From: Rhizaria sp. SCN 62-66
Lineage: Eukaryota > Rhizaria, unplaced
NCBI GenBank assembly: GCA_001724265.1
Contig: MEDY01000041.1
Span: forward strand, 51,913-115,912
Direction: 5' to 3'
Length of the DNA: 64,000 bases
Shown: positions 10,942-22,503 of the stretch, piece by piece
Layout of the letters: the number at the start of each line of letters is the position of its first letter
Numbering within the stretch: position 1 is the stretch's first letter
Notes under the pieces: generated by a model
The model's input: the letters and a program-made list of their open reading frames with translations, nothing else
Told to the model about the DNA's origin: nothing
Databases searched by the model: none
Translations under genes and position numbers: made by a program

Positions 10942-13919
10942 CGTGCACAGAGAGGCAAGATACGTAGCCCTCTGACAATGCACGTAGACTAGCGAACGGC
11001 ACTCTGAGGCAAACCTGTGTTGTTTGAAATGGGTGAGAAAAGAGGTCGTTGAGGGATGAGACATCACTGGATTGTAGCAGCATTTCAACAGCTCCGATGT
11101 AGCTATAAGAGCGCCCACAGAAGATAATCAATAAAGGACAAATATAAAAGCTGAATTTAAAACATGACCCGGCTAAAAATTAAGATAAATCGGCCGGTGG
11201 CACGTCGATAGTATTAGTTTTCCAAGCTGGACTGCAAGCGCCAAGGGACGCCGCGAGCCCACCACAAACGCAGCGAGAGATACATTTCTTGTGATATCTT
11301 ATTAATTTCAATGTTGAATGTAAGATTGAGCGAGTCAGCCGTTTAACTTTCACAATATATGTATTTTATTGTACAAAATACACGTGCCTGCATGACTACA
11401 ATATGAGTACAGCGCGATATGTTCGATGTGAAAGAGGAGAGTATCAAGAAAGCATGAGGATGGGCTAGCCGATGATTTACTAGGAGCATTTTTCGAGAAG
11501 ATAAAGTTAATCTTTGAACAATTTGATTGATTATTAGATACGTTGGGAACATGTGGTTTTATTGAAACGGCTTAGTCTGTGATCGAATGTGCTTTTGTCG
11601 CAGGATATCGCATGGAAGTTCCACGCACTTCGGAACCTGTCCCCGCCTCGTGTCACAAACGACGTTCGCATTTGCCCAGCATGCAGCAATGCAACAGAGT
11701 TGTTACGACCTCCACAGTTTCCATGACACGTCTTGGTGGCACCTTAGGCAGTTTTCCCCTACCGAACCACCAGCCGACGCACTCGGCGCGGACCGGATAC
11801 TTTGCACGGCCGCCGCCGTACCCTTGCTCGTGACTGTGCCCGTGACCGTGGCTATGGCTGCGGCTGTGACCGTAGCAGTGGTCGTGAGGGAACGCACCCT
11901 CACCTCCGGATGCGTTCGCAGTGTGGCTGTGTGGCCATGACTGAAGCAGTCTCCGTGACTACGGTGCCACGGTCACAGTCACGGTCACGGCCAGATCCGT
12001 AGCTAAGTTAGGCAGAATCGAGTGCACACAGAGCAGGAATGAGATTGTGGACAAATTCAGATCGTGGCGTTTGTACACACAACATATATGTTGTATTACG
12101 AATGCTCAAAAAGACATCAGATGATATTCAGTGTTGATGCATTGCGTTTATCTTTATCTTTCGTGCTACACTCTCAACCTCAGATTGATTGGTCGTCCTG
12201 CCAATTGCGTTGATTCTTGCTTGCTGCATATGCGTGGTCATCTTAGAGTCAGTACACACATGCAACCCATATATAGCTACGAGATAGTGCAAAAAACATC
12301 AGCTCCAGTTGCCACACCAGGAACAATATGAGAACAGACTCACAACATCACACACAGTGAAGGTGAGGCCAACAAGTAGAGGATCGAGTAATTGCTAGAG
12401 ATGGATTGACCTGAGCCGAGTCAGCAAACAACGGTGACGGCAACAATTTGAATGCACGCAGTACAAACAGACCAGGCAGCAAAAACAAGTTGTAAGACAG
12501 AAGGAAACACAGCGCACGAAACAACGAACAAGACAGAAAAAAAAGATAGAAAAGAAAACGCCAAAAACTAAACAGACAAGGCTTCACGTCCATACGTTTG
12601 CTTGTGAGTGAATACTTCGAAGGTGAGAGTATTCTGGATCATACGATATAAACATACTATTTTCAACCGTGCACCGGTGTGTGGGAGAGAAAGCGTGCGC
12701 TTATTGATAGATTGCAAGAAGGAACACCATACCTAGGTACTGCAGAAACGAACTGATAACGACTAAAATACACCAACTCTGAGCGGGACGCCGCAGAGTT
12801 TTGCAAAAGAGCGAACCAAAAGCAACAAAAGTGGAAACACAGCTGAAAGTGGGACATACGCACACAGAAACAATGTAAACAACTGTTATTCTGTTTGTTG
12901 TACTTTGCCGCGCGTGTAAGTAACACATCATCGTGTCTTCGTTCTTGTCGCAGTTGCTCTTGAGATAGTCATATTATCGTTGTTGGTGGCATAGACCGAG
13001 TTATGAAGAAAAGCAAGCATTAGCAAACGCACACAAACATCCAACACACAAACATATAAAAAAAGGCATTTGTGAGATAATGCCAACATAACGACATGAC
13101 AAGCGCGAGGCAAAAGGAGAAAAAAGACATAATTATCATCAGGCTTACGGAATTGCAAGTCATACCAACATAAGACGAGATACGACAAAAGCAACGACAA
13201 ACTACACTACAACATTAGCACCAGCACACAAACAATTTTACGGTGTGTTGTAACCCAAATAAGCGCACAGTGGGACGTAAATAAAAGGAAATGACAAAAT
13301 AAGAACAGAGAGAGGCGCAGCGCCACAAGGCACTACGATTGAGAAAAGAAAAAGGTGTGTTAAACATACATGAGACTGACATACATCGACAAAAACAATA
13401 AGAAGACGGCATAAAATGAAACAGGCGTCAAAGATGCAGAGACCGAGAAGAGACGGACAATGAGCATAGTTGTGACGCTAAGACAGAGAGCGCACATTTT
13501 TGGTCATTATTAATGATTATAGTAATTGAAAAAACAAAAAATCATGAGATTCCAAATCATGGTAATGGATTTACCGATGCGTATCAGATGAGAAGATCCT
13601 GTTTTGGAGGTTTGCGGGCTAAATGCGGTGTTGATGATGAATATATTCTGATTATCAAACACGGGGTGAATGTAACGAAGAAAGAAAGGAGTTGATAGTT
13701 TTGAATTATTGTTGTCCACGTGATGTTCATACACTTTCAGACATTTATCGCGGAACAGGAAGAGAAGAACCTAAGGAACACAGAAATCAGCTGATCAGCA
13801 ACGCAAAGTCAACGGCAGTACAGAACATCACAAGCGCATCGTAATCTCCATGTTAAGGGTAGGGCGACTCCTGGGTGCAAATAGGAATAGTACTTAGTGC
13901 AAACTGTGTAAGTACCTCT
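10942..13919. other. long intergenic stretch (about 3 kb)
   Basis: AT-rich spacer with no open frame that looks coding on either strand. Two local anomalies: a GC-richer patch at about 11191-11275 whose ends contain partly complementary GGTGGC and GCCCACC, and a hairpin-forming cluster at 11842-11984 (listed separately). No tRNA box-B motif with a matching stem was found. It may contain a spliced or non-coding gene that cannot be recognised by eye. Confidence 0.5.
11842..11984. repeat. cluster of inverted repeats built on GTGACCGTG
   Basis: GTGACCGTGGC at 11842-11852 has its exact reverse complement GCCACGGTCAC at 11966-11976. Overlapping this, CCGTGACT at 11953-11960 pairs with AGTCACGG at 11977-11984 around a 16-base loop. 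Further GTGACNGTG copies lie between. The two structures are mutually exclusive. Whether this is transcribed is unknown; it may be decayed simple-sequence repeat. Confidence 0.45.
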
Positions 13920-16900
13920 TTAGTATGACGGAGCGAGTCCATAGCCAAGACCATCATACTTATTGACACTGCTGTTGGTGCCATTACCGTTACCGTTGCC
14001 GTTGTTGTTGTTGTTATTGCTGTTGTTGTACGCCGCGCCAACAGACATCAGCGCGTTGTGCGGCAGTGACCCAGGCGCCGCCATCAGCTCCTGACTATGG
14101 CTCTGGTCATGATTTTGGCCCTGCGCGTGACCGAGGTTCTGACCGAGGCTTTGACCAAGGTTCTGATTGTGAGCTTGAACCTGGAACTGCGCAGACACGG
14201 GCATCGCCTGCTGCGACTGCGGGGTGAGATCCCCGAGCGAGTCGAGACTCATCGCCGTCGTCATTGCCACCGTTGTGCCGGTCCCCGTGGCCGTGCCCGC
14301 GGTCGTCAGCGCCGCGGCCCCGCCGCCCGCGGCGCCGGGGCCCAGCGTGGTCCCGGTCAGACTGGCGACCATGCTGCCCACGGCGCTGCCGGAGTGGTGC
14401 GCGGACGCCGCGCCCGGGGACAGCAGCGTGTGGTTGCGCACCACCGCGCCGCCGTTGACGCTGATCGGGGTCGTGTTGCTGTCGTTGTTGCTGTTGCTGT
14501 TGTAGCCGCCGAACAGCTGCTGCTGGTGCTGCTGTTGTTGTTGCTGCTGTAGAAGCTGTTGCTGCTGCAGCGAGGCGTTGGCATTGTGCGTATAAGCGTA
14601 TAACCCAGCGACATTGTTATTGTTGTTGCCGCCGCTCATATTGACGCTGTTGCCGTTCATGCCAGCGCCCGTCACAGAGTGCCCGTGCTGCGACAGCGGC
14701 GTCAGCTGGTCCACGCCGTTGCCACCGCCGCCACCGCCGACAGCGAGGCCAGAGGCCACAGCAGCGCCGACCGCGCCGAAGCCGCCGAGGCCGCCGATGG
14801 TGAGGTCGCCGAGCGCGAGCTCAAGCTGACACTGCGCCTGCTGTTGCGACTGAGACTGATTCTGCGGCGACTGCTGCTGCTGCTGCTGCTGTTGTTGCTG
14901 ATGCGAGTGCTGCGGCTTGGTGTAGACCTGCGGCTGCGAAGGCGTCTGCGACTGAGCGTGGAGCGAGCTGCCCAGGCTAAAGGCGTTGCCGAAGTAGCTG
15001 ATGTGACCCAAGCTGAGGCTGTGCGCGTGACCGGGGGGACCGTGGGACTGACCGAGGGCGTGGGCAGCGCGGTGTGCCTGCGCCTGCGCCTGTGCCTGAG
15101 CGTGCGATTGTGAGTTCGAGAGTGCGTGTGCGTTGTTGCTGTTGATGTTGTTGATATTATTTGCGTTAGAGCCACTTGGGTTATTCATAGCAAGCAGAGT
15201 GTTGTTACTGGTATTGCTCATGTTCGCGTTCGTGTGAGCATGAGTATTCTGATTGTTGACGGTTCCATTCAGGTGATTATTATTTCCGCTGATATTGTTA
15301 TTATTATTTACAGTCATCATCGTCGAGTTCACGCGGCTACTCTGCTGCTGTTGCTGCTGCAGTTGGACCGCATGTGGGTTGAAGCCCTGACTCTGATTTT
15401 GGCTTTGGTTCTGGTTCTGGTTCTGGCCGTGTAAGTGCGTGTGGATGTGCGTGTGGCTATGCGCAGGCGAGTAGCTATGGAGCCCCCCGCCGTTGCTGCG
15501 GCCATTGGAGTGGCCGTGGCCATGACCGCTCATAGAGTTCATCCCGAGCCCCAGGCTCGAGTACCCACCAAGGCCGCTCACAGCGTTGCCGCCAATGGCA
15601 TTCAGGCCAACGCCAGCGCCAGCAGCAATTGCCCCTGAGTCAACGGCACCGAGCCCGAGAAGCGGACTAGCGTTGCCGTTGTTGTTATTGTTGCCGCTGT
15701 TGCCGTTGCCGTTGTTGTTGTTGCCCATGGCAGCGTTGTTGTTGCTGTTGCCGTTGATGTTCATGCCGTTGTTGTTGTTATTGTTGCCGTTGGTGACGTG
15801 CGTGACCCCGCTGGTGCTGATTGGCGGCGTGAGGCCCTGGCTGAGGGTGCTCCCGTGGCCGAGCCCCAGCCCCAGCGGACCGACCAGGTGACCGTGGGCT
15901 CCGCCGGCACCGGGCGAATGGCTGTGACCATGGCCGTGAGCGTGACCATGGGCGTGCGCGTGGCCCTGCGCGTGCGTGAGGTACAGGTTGTGCAGGTGGT
16001 GGCTGCTGCCGTGATTCATGGCGCCGAAGCCGTGCGCAAAAGCCGTCAGCGTGTCAGCCGAGTACTTGTGCCCGGCGCGTCCCGGGGGCCCGTTGTGCAC
16101 CGGCGGCTGCCCCAGGCTGCGCAGCGTCAGCGTGTCGTTGGGGTACGCGCCCAGCCCCGCACCCGCGCCCGCAAAGCCGCCTGCGAGGCCGAGCGCGCCG
16201 ACGTTGAGGCCGGGCAGCGCTCTGTGGCCGCCGCCGCCGCTGCCGTTGCTGCCTGTGCTTCCCGTGGCGATGTGGATCGCCGGGGGCGACAACAGAACGC
16301 TGCCACGGTCGTTACCGTTGTTGTTGTTACTGTACGCAGCATTGTTCGCGGTATTGTTATTAATGTTGTTGTTGTTGTTGCTCTGGCCCAGAGCGGAGGC
16401 GGCGCGCGAGTGTGCCCCACCGGAGCCGACGCTGCTGCCGCTGGCGGCCACGCTGACGCCGCCGACCCCGCGCAGCGCGGTGCCAGTGCTCACCAGCGCC
16501 GCGCCAGCGGTGCCGTTGCTGTGGCCGTTGCTGTTGTAGTTGTTGGCGGGGCGGGCGACGTAGCCGGGGAAGCTGCTGCCTGGCTGAGCAAACGCTGCAA
16601 GCGAGGCGGCCTCGGCGGCGCCGCCGGTGGGGCCCTGGGCCTGGGCCGCGCCGGCGCTGCTGTGGTAGAACCCGAGCCGGCTGTGGCTGAGGTCCGCTGC
16701 GTTCACCGTGTTGGCCGCGACAGACTGACCGTGGTTGTGGCTGTGGGTCGGACTGGGGCACAGCGCGGGCGGCTGCGGCGACACCGAGAGGCGGCCAGCG
16801 GCGGTGATGCTGTTGCCGGCGTTGTTGCCGCTTTTCTGCTGCTGGAGCTGTTGGATCTGCTGGTGCTGCTGCTGGATCTGCTGCTGTTGCTGCTGCAGCT

Positions 16901-17231
16901 GCTCGGTGAGCGCTCGCAGCGCCAGCTCCGTCCCGGAGGCTTCGTGACTGGTGTTCAGGTTGCTGTTACCGTTGAGAGGGACCGCGAGGCTGAGGCTGAG
17001 GCGGGAGAGCGCGGGCGTGCCGTCGCGCGGCGGGGGCGACATAGTCGTGCTGATCACCCCAGAGGTGCCCAAAACGCCTGAGGCACCCATGAGTGCCGAC
17101 TGCGAGTTGACCAGAGCGCCGGGGCTCGCCGGGGCAGCCTGCCGGTGCAGCATCAGGCCGTGGCCGTGGCCGTGGCCGTGGCTCTGCATCAGCGGCTGCG
17201 GACTATGCGAGTGACCGTGAGCAGAGTACGA

Positions 17232-17267
<36 letters not shown>

Positions 17268-17755
17268 GGATGAGAGGTTTTGAAGATAATGAAGCAACAT
17301 CTCTTTCTGCTGCTGCTGCTGCTGTTGGTGCTGCTGCGCCGCATGCGTATCGGGCATCGAGTTGCCACCTTGGGCCCAGCCATACCAGTTGCCGCCGCCG
17401 CTGCCAGCGCCGTTGAGGCCTGGGTGGGCGCCCACCGCGGGGCTCGCGCCGCCGGCAGCCGCGGCGGCGCTGCTGTTCGCGACAAGCGCGGCTGCCACGG
17501 CGGCCGCGGCAGCAGCGGCGTTGCTGTTGTTGTTGTTGTTGTTGTTGTTGTTGCTGCCGCCACTGCCACTGCCGGTCGGACCCATGAGCGGGTAAGCCTG
17601 TGCTTGCGCCTGGGCTTGGGCCTGCGCATGAGCCTGGGCCAGCGACTGCGAGTAAGCGTACGACTGAGCCGGCTGGCTCAGACCGGCGGCGGACAGGGCC
17701 GCGGCGGTCATCGCTGCCGCTGCGGCGACCGAGTCTTGAGAAGACTGACCGTAGC

Positions 17756-17805
<50 letters not shown>

Positions 17806-18683
17806 CCCTGCGACAACCCCAACAGCGGCATCGCGAGCGGGAACATCACCTCACCGTTGGCGCCGGCGCCAGAGATGTTGTTGTTGTTGTTGTTGTTGTT
17901 GGAGGCCGTTGCGGCGGAGGCGGAGAAGACCGAGGTCGCAGACAGGGCGGGTGACGCGCGGGGCAGGCCCGCGGCGGCGGCCGCGGCGGCCACGGCGGCC
18001 ACCATCGCCGCCGCTGCCGAGGCCGCGTTTGCACCGGCGCCAGCACCAGCGGCATTCGCGCTATTGTTGCTGGTAGTCCCGTTGCCGTTGCCGTTGCCGT
18101 TGCCGTTGAGGGGTGCGGTGGCGGGCGAGCCGTGGGCCTGCGCCTGCGCGACGGACTGGGCGAGCGCGCGCGCCTTCATCTTCTGCCGGTCTTTCTTGGT
18201 GCGGCCGATGTGGGCCTCCTGCTGCGAGCGCAGCGGCCACTGTAGGGGATGCAGACACTGGCACTCTGGCGACGGGCACGAGATGCCGGCCAGACAGCGG
18301 TGCGCGCGGCCCGCGCCGTGCTTGAGCGCGCAGGCGTAGTCGCGGCAGTTAGCGCCCTTGACGCAGCGCTGTGCAGACATTGCGGCGGCCTGCGCGTGGA
18401 ACGGCCACTCGCGCGGATGCAGGCGCATGCAGATCATGTTGGAGCACGCCAGGCCCTGAGCGCACTTCCACTTGCGGATCGGGGCGTGCACCAGCGCGCA
18501 CTCGTACACCGAGCAGTCCTCGCGGTTCGCGCAGTCGCGACCGGAGGGGTGACGGAAGGTGCAGCGCTTGCCCTTGCATTCAAGGCCGAAACGGCAGAGC
18601 GGCTCCTCGCCCTTGGCGTAGTGGCGGAACTTGCAGGTGCCGGCCGCGAAGCCGGCGCAGGACAGGCCATTCATGCATGGCGG
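13920..18683 (-). CDS. tandem CCCH zinc-finger protein with huge Asn/Gln/His-rich tail
   Basis: About 1585 residues. The N-terminal 160 residues hold six tandem CCCH fingers of the short-spaced type: five are C-X5-C-X4-C-X3-H (for example CRFGLECKGKRCTFRH and CAQGLACSNMICMRLH); the first is C-X5-C-X7-C-X3-H. This spacing is like the poly(A)-binding fingers of Nab2/ZC3H14, which suggests RNA binding. The remaining about 1400 residues are low complexity: poly-Q, poly-N, His-Gly repeats (HAHGHAHGHGHSHS) and Ala-Gln repeats, typical of prion-like domains. The 5' end is unresolved: the main frame begins after an acceptor-like TCTCTCCAG at 18684. A donor-like GTACGC lies about 140 bases upstream, but the joined frame has no ATG. 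The first in-frame ATG is at 18674, which would lose the first cysteine of finger 1. An extra upstream exon is likely. The stop is TAA. Confidence 0.85.
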
Positions 18684-20062
18684 CTGGAGAGATATAATCA
18701 AAGCGGAATAATGAAAAAAGAAAGGGCGTTATGAACAAAGTCGCAATACATGCTGTGGCAATCTGATATGCGTAGTGACGGAGAGTGTGATGCAGGATCA
18801 AGGTGGTAAGATGACAAGAAAGGGTGGCGTACCGAGCGCTGCTCATCAATAGGAGGGGAGGGGCTGCAGTTGTCTCGCTGAAGCTCCTGCGGCTCCGCAA
18901 GCCCCCCGAGGGCGCCAGGCGGTGACTCGGATATTGTGACACAGCGGTCCGGCCGCAAGGCACGGTCACGGGGGCGAGGACAAGGGGCGTTGAGAGAGGA
19001 GAGCAGACTTGGGGCGGTGACACGGGTTAAGGCGACCGCTTAGTACAGAGCTGATTTAAGAACAAATACGCGACGAAAAGCGGTTAACAACGACAAGTTA
19101 GATAAATTAATAGTTAAGGCATGTGATATCTTGGCAATATGTTGAAATTGAGTATTTTGGCGTGTCGATGTGGGTGGCACGCGGATGCCACGCTGCATAG
19201 AGTTCTGGCGACCCGAACTATATCTGACGATATGTACAGGTAGATCGCAGTTACAGACGTGTTCCTATTTAATTTATGATCCATAACCAATTCTAAAACA
19301 ATGTCCAGTATCATATTCGCAGATGAATATCGTCTTCGCGTATTATGCAAAATTTTTGAAGGCTGCTGATAGGCATCTCAGAGCTAGCATCGGTGCCGCT
19401 GACGCGGCCACCGTCCCCACTCCACGGCTATTTCTAGTCACAGACAGCGAGGATAAATGCAAATTTCAATGTTGCACGAATATAATGTAGGATATTAGCG
19501 AAAATGTTGTGTGAGCGCGCAATTTTGTTGTATAGGCTATATTTGTTGCTGTGTATTAAGTTGATAGGTCCAAGGCCCGCTCAGGCAAGCATTTATGCCA
19601 TCGGTGCCGCTATAAAGCAGGATATTAATGCAATATAGAGAAACTAAGCCACCGATAAATAATGTGCGCGTATCGCGCACACAACCTAAACGATTGTTTG
19701 ATCTCTTTCGGACTTAGCATTGGCCAGATAAAGCCTCCGTGCATCCTACTGGACGCGTCGCACACACATCGAAGCGCGATCAACATACACATATTGAAGG
19801 ATGATTTTCAAATCAAAGCTATTGTTGAGCTATATATCACATTTCTAAATACAAATCCACATGTTGTCATGCAAAATCCGGGCGCCAACGCCTCTAGTTG
19901 CCGTTTGACGTTCGCGACCAATACAAGCATCGGATTTACTGCGATGCTGCCACAGCCCCAGTCGCAGCCATCGCCCCGCTCATAGTCATCAGCATTAAGC
20001 TGACACTCGCGCTGACACTGAGTTCTGCCTGCTCACCGTCGCCGCGACTCACGGTCACGTCA
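18684..20062. other. intergenic region with probable unresolved 5' exon of the CCCH gene
   Basis: The part next to 18684 (to about 19020) is GC- and pyrimidine-rich on the minus strand, has an open frame ending at a GTACGC donor near 18830 and probably contains upstream exon or leader sequence of the CCCH gene. The rest is AT-rich. A 13-base direct repeat CATCGGTGCCGCT occurs twice (near 19388 and 19599), and a short perfect inverted repeat sits at 19663-19681. No gene is recognised. Confidence 0.45.
19663..19681. repeat. perfect 8-bp inverted repeat with 3-base spacer
   Basis: TGTGCGCG, a TAT spacer, then CGCGCACA. Compact enough to be a dimeric protein-binding site or a tight hairpin. It lies in the spacer between two minus-strand genes, with no further support. 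Confidence 0.3.
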
Positions 20063-20926
20063 TCACCGCTTGCCCACGGTCCCTGCGGTGGGCAGCCTGC
20101 GCCTCGCCCCGCCTTTGCCCCCCTCAGCACCAGCGCCGCCCGCAACGCCGCTGCGCTCGACGGCGACGTAGATAAACACCACGGCCTTGGCGGTCTTCTT
20201 CCCCGCCACGGTGCCCGCGCTCGCGGCCTCGGTGCGCGCGACCATCCCCAGCCGCGTGAGACAGCTGAGGCACTCGTTGGTGAAGATCGTCGTGCCCCGC
20301 GTCAGCGCCACCGCGCCCGCCACCGTCACGCCGCCCGGGGCCGCCCCGGACGTCGCCGCAGCGCCGGGCGCGGGGGCGGCCTTGGCGGCGCGCGTGGCGG
20401 CGAGGATGCCCTCGTAGAGGCGGAAGAGCGCGTCGCGCGCGGCCGCGTCGGACTGGAACTTGGGCGGCAGCTTAGCCAGGTCGAAGTGCGCGGCGATTGC
20501 GGGCAGCTGCTGCGCGGCCGCGCCGCCAACGCCGCGCAGCCCGCGCACAAAGCGGCCCTGCTGGCCGTTTGCAGTGGCACTCGAGCCGGAGGCGTTGCTT
20601 GTGTTGTCTTGGTTGGCGGGCGCGGCGAGCGCTGCCAGCGCGGCGTTGATGTCCTCAATGCGGCGTAGCGCGGCCTCGCGCGCGGCGTTATGCGCGGCAG
20701 CCTCAGCAATGTGGCGCGCCTCGGTAAGCGCGTCGATATCGGCGAAGGCGTTGCAGCTGGTAACGACTTCCATGGAGCCCAGGAAGGTGCGGAAGTTGGC
20801 ATTGAAGCGCGCGAGCTTGGTCGTGGTGACGCGAAGAGACTCAAGCTTGTCGGTAAAAACTTCAAGGTCAGCGCAAGTCTGATCCATCACACGTTCGATT
20901 CCCGAAAGGGGCACTTCGAGCGACAT
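20063..20926 (-). CDS. protein with possible Dam1/DASH-like helical segment
   Basis: Single exon, 287 residues from the ATG at 20926 (MSLEVPLSGIERVMDQ); frame extension upstream uses only non-ATG codons. Residues about 8-65 form a heptad-like helix ending FNANFRTFLGSMEVVTSCNAF. This resembles the core of the fungal DASH subunit Dam1, where the motif is FN-x2-F-x3-L followed by NAFC and an aromatic. Dam1 belongs to the kinetochore-microtubule ring complex. The middle is Ala-rich. A second conserved-looking block comes late (FTNECLSCLTRLGMVAR, then KAVVFIYVAVE), possibly a small folded beta element. The C-terminal 30 residues are Gly/Arg-rich, ending GKR then TGA. The Dam1 match is by eye and weak; other coiled-coil kinetochore or cytoskeletal families are possible. 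Confidence 0.6.
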   Translation of the reverse strand: MSLEVPLSGIERVMDQTCADLEVFTDKLESLRVTTTKLARFNANFRTFLGSMEVVTSCNAFADIDALTEARHIAEAAAHNAAREAALRRIEDINAALAALAAPANQDNTSNASGSSATANGQQGRFVRGLRGVGGAAAQQLPAIAAHFDLAKLPPKFQSDAAARDALFRLYEGILAATRAAKAAPAPGAAATSGAAPGGVTVAGAVALTRGTTIFTNECLSCLTRLGMVARTEAASAGTVAGKKTAKAVVFIYVAVERSGVAGGAGAEGGKGGARRRLPTAGTVGKR

Positions 20927-21641
20927 CGTAGTGACGGCTGGGGAGGTGTACACGTAGAGGGCGAGCTTTGCTAACGGCTCTCGATCAGACGGAGTAAGAG
21001 TGGTAGTCGCTGACGATCCTTAAAGGTAGATTTTAGAAAAATAATATAATTGTATAAAATAAAGCATAAGATATAATCGAGAAATGAAGATCGCATTTTG
21101 AATCGACGAGTTAATATGCCTGAATGGGGGATGGCAGGTCGGGCAATGTGGCCCACTGAAGAGGATGAGGAGTAATCCTTTTAGTCCGTTCCTAAAAATC
21201 AAAAACAATTTCGGTTGGCGCTGGTCGTCGCTGTGGCCTCGACAATGCTCGCACTGAACCAAGACAGATATCGCCGAATCGAACGTAGCGAGATTATGTC
21301 TTAAAGTGTTTTGGCATTTATTTGCAACGAATTATCTACTAACATTTGGTATATTGCGTCAGCGTGCGCGTGTGGTGTCATTTAAGGTCTTTTTGAAGGA
21401 CAGGCACATGACTCATCAAATAACGAGTGTTTCCGCTTTCTATCCGGCGGCATTCGTCATAACTTGCACTTTCCCAGATTATACGCACGGTTTCTTGCGC
21501 TTACTATTATGATTGGCACTGTGGCCAAGTCTTTTCTCTTGTGCGTTTCATCTCACACCGCCCCGTCCCTCGTTTCCACTCTTTCCCCCATTTGCCATTA
21601 CACTTTCTCAATCTTGCCGAACTTAGGCAACGCGAGACACA
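20927..21641. other. intergenic, divergent promoter region
   Basis: Separates a minus-strand gene from a plus-strand gene, so it should hold both promoters. The last 100 bases before 21642 are pyrimidine-rich, as in several leaders in this window. No RNA gene or repeat is recognised. Confidence 0.5.
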
Positions 21642-21957
21642 ATGGCTGTTTCCCCCGTCTTCATCATCTTTGTCTTCCTCCTCCTCGCTGGTCTTGGTGT
21701 CACCGCGTTCGCTATCAAGATGAACGCCGCCCGCGAGGCTGCCGGCCTCAACAAGGTACGCCAGGCCATGATTGCCTGATCTTCATTAGCAGCGCCCGTT
21801 CACCCACAAGTGCTCAAAACACACTATCTCACACATTGTCATGCTTTCCCCTTTTATGCCTTGCCCCTTTCTACAACAACAGCCTGCTAAGAAGCTTGGC
21901 AAGCGCCAGCGTGAGCGTGAGCGCCGTGAGAACGCCGCTGTCAACCTCCTCGAGTAA
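21642..21957 (+). CDS. 62-residue spliced single-pass membrane protein
   Basis: Two exons, 21642-21755 (38 codons) and 21883-21957 (24 codons plus TAA), separated by a 127-nt phase-0 intron with a GTACGC donor and CAG acceptor. The product begins MAVSPVFIIFVFLLLAGLGV, a strong transmembrane helix that would act as signal anchor. It is followed by an amphipathic AAREAAGLNK stretch and a very basic, probably helical cytosolic tail (KKLGKRQRERERRENAA) ending in NLLE. Reading through the intron leaves no sensible protein, so the splice is well supported. The charge pattern suggests a tail facing the cytosol or the mitochondrial matrix. I do not recognise the family; it resembles generic small integral membrane proteins that bind larger complexes. 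Confidence 0.72.
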
Positions 21958-22503
21958 GCATCTCAGCGAATGTCACTGTGCATTAGCGAGCATTTTGTGT
22001 CGCTCTCAAAATCACATCTATTTTACTTATAATTCTATCAACAACACCGATTCATACAGAAAACAGAACTTAAATCCAGCATCGCATGTCAAGTCGACCT
22101 CCAAATGCTATGATGAAGATTGTAATGATGATATGCGTATAAGATGCGTACACGATGACTTGTTGATCGATATAAACTCACCTATGTAAATATGTATCTG
22201 ATGTGAGTTGTGAATGATTTGAATGAGTGACCAAATCGACGCTGCTGTGTGTACACGTGTACAAAAGCAGCTGTGTGATTTTTAGAACTTTGGGCTACGC
22301 TTACGACGATTACTTAGATGAGAACAAGAAATAAAGACATATAACTAAGACATACAAAAGAAATGAAGATCACAATGACGCTACGCGCATAGAGAAGCTA
22401 GACATCCGCATCAGTCAATCATGCAGCGTCCAAACCTTTACATGTAAGGTGCAGCGAAGTGACTGTGCTAAGTGTTGGACTTGAATTAGAGACTATGTCG
22501 CGC
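21958..22503. other. intergenic, convergent 3' ends
   Basis: AT-rich spacer between the 3' ends of a plus-strand gene and the minus-strand SSRP1 gene. It should contain both 3' UTRs. Nothing else is recognised. Confidence 0.5.

Noticed and set aside
12348-13412. Several 65-90 codon Phe/Leu/Cys-rich minus-strand frames in the 3-kb spacer
   Set aside because: Arise from A-rich plus-strand DNA; no ATG context, splice partner or family resemblance.
20881-20920. GTTCGATTCC resembling a tRNA T-loop on plus
   Set aside because: Lies inside the coding start of the Dam1-like gene and no acceptor, D or anticodon stems can be formed around it.
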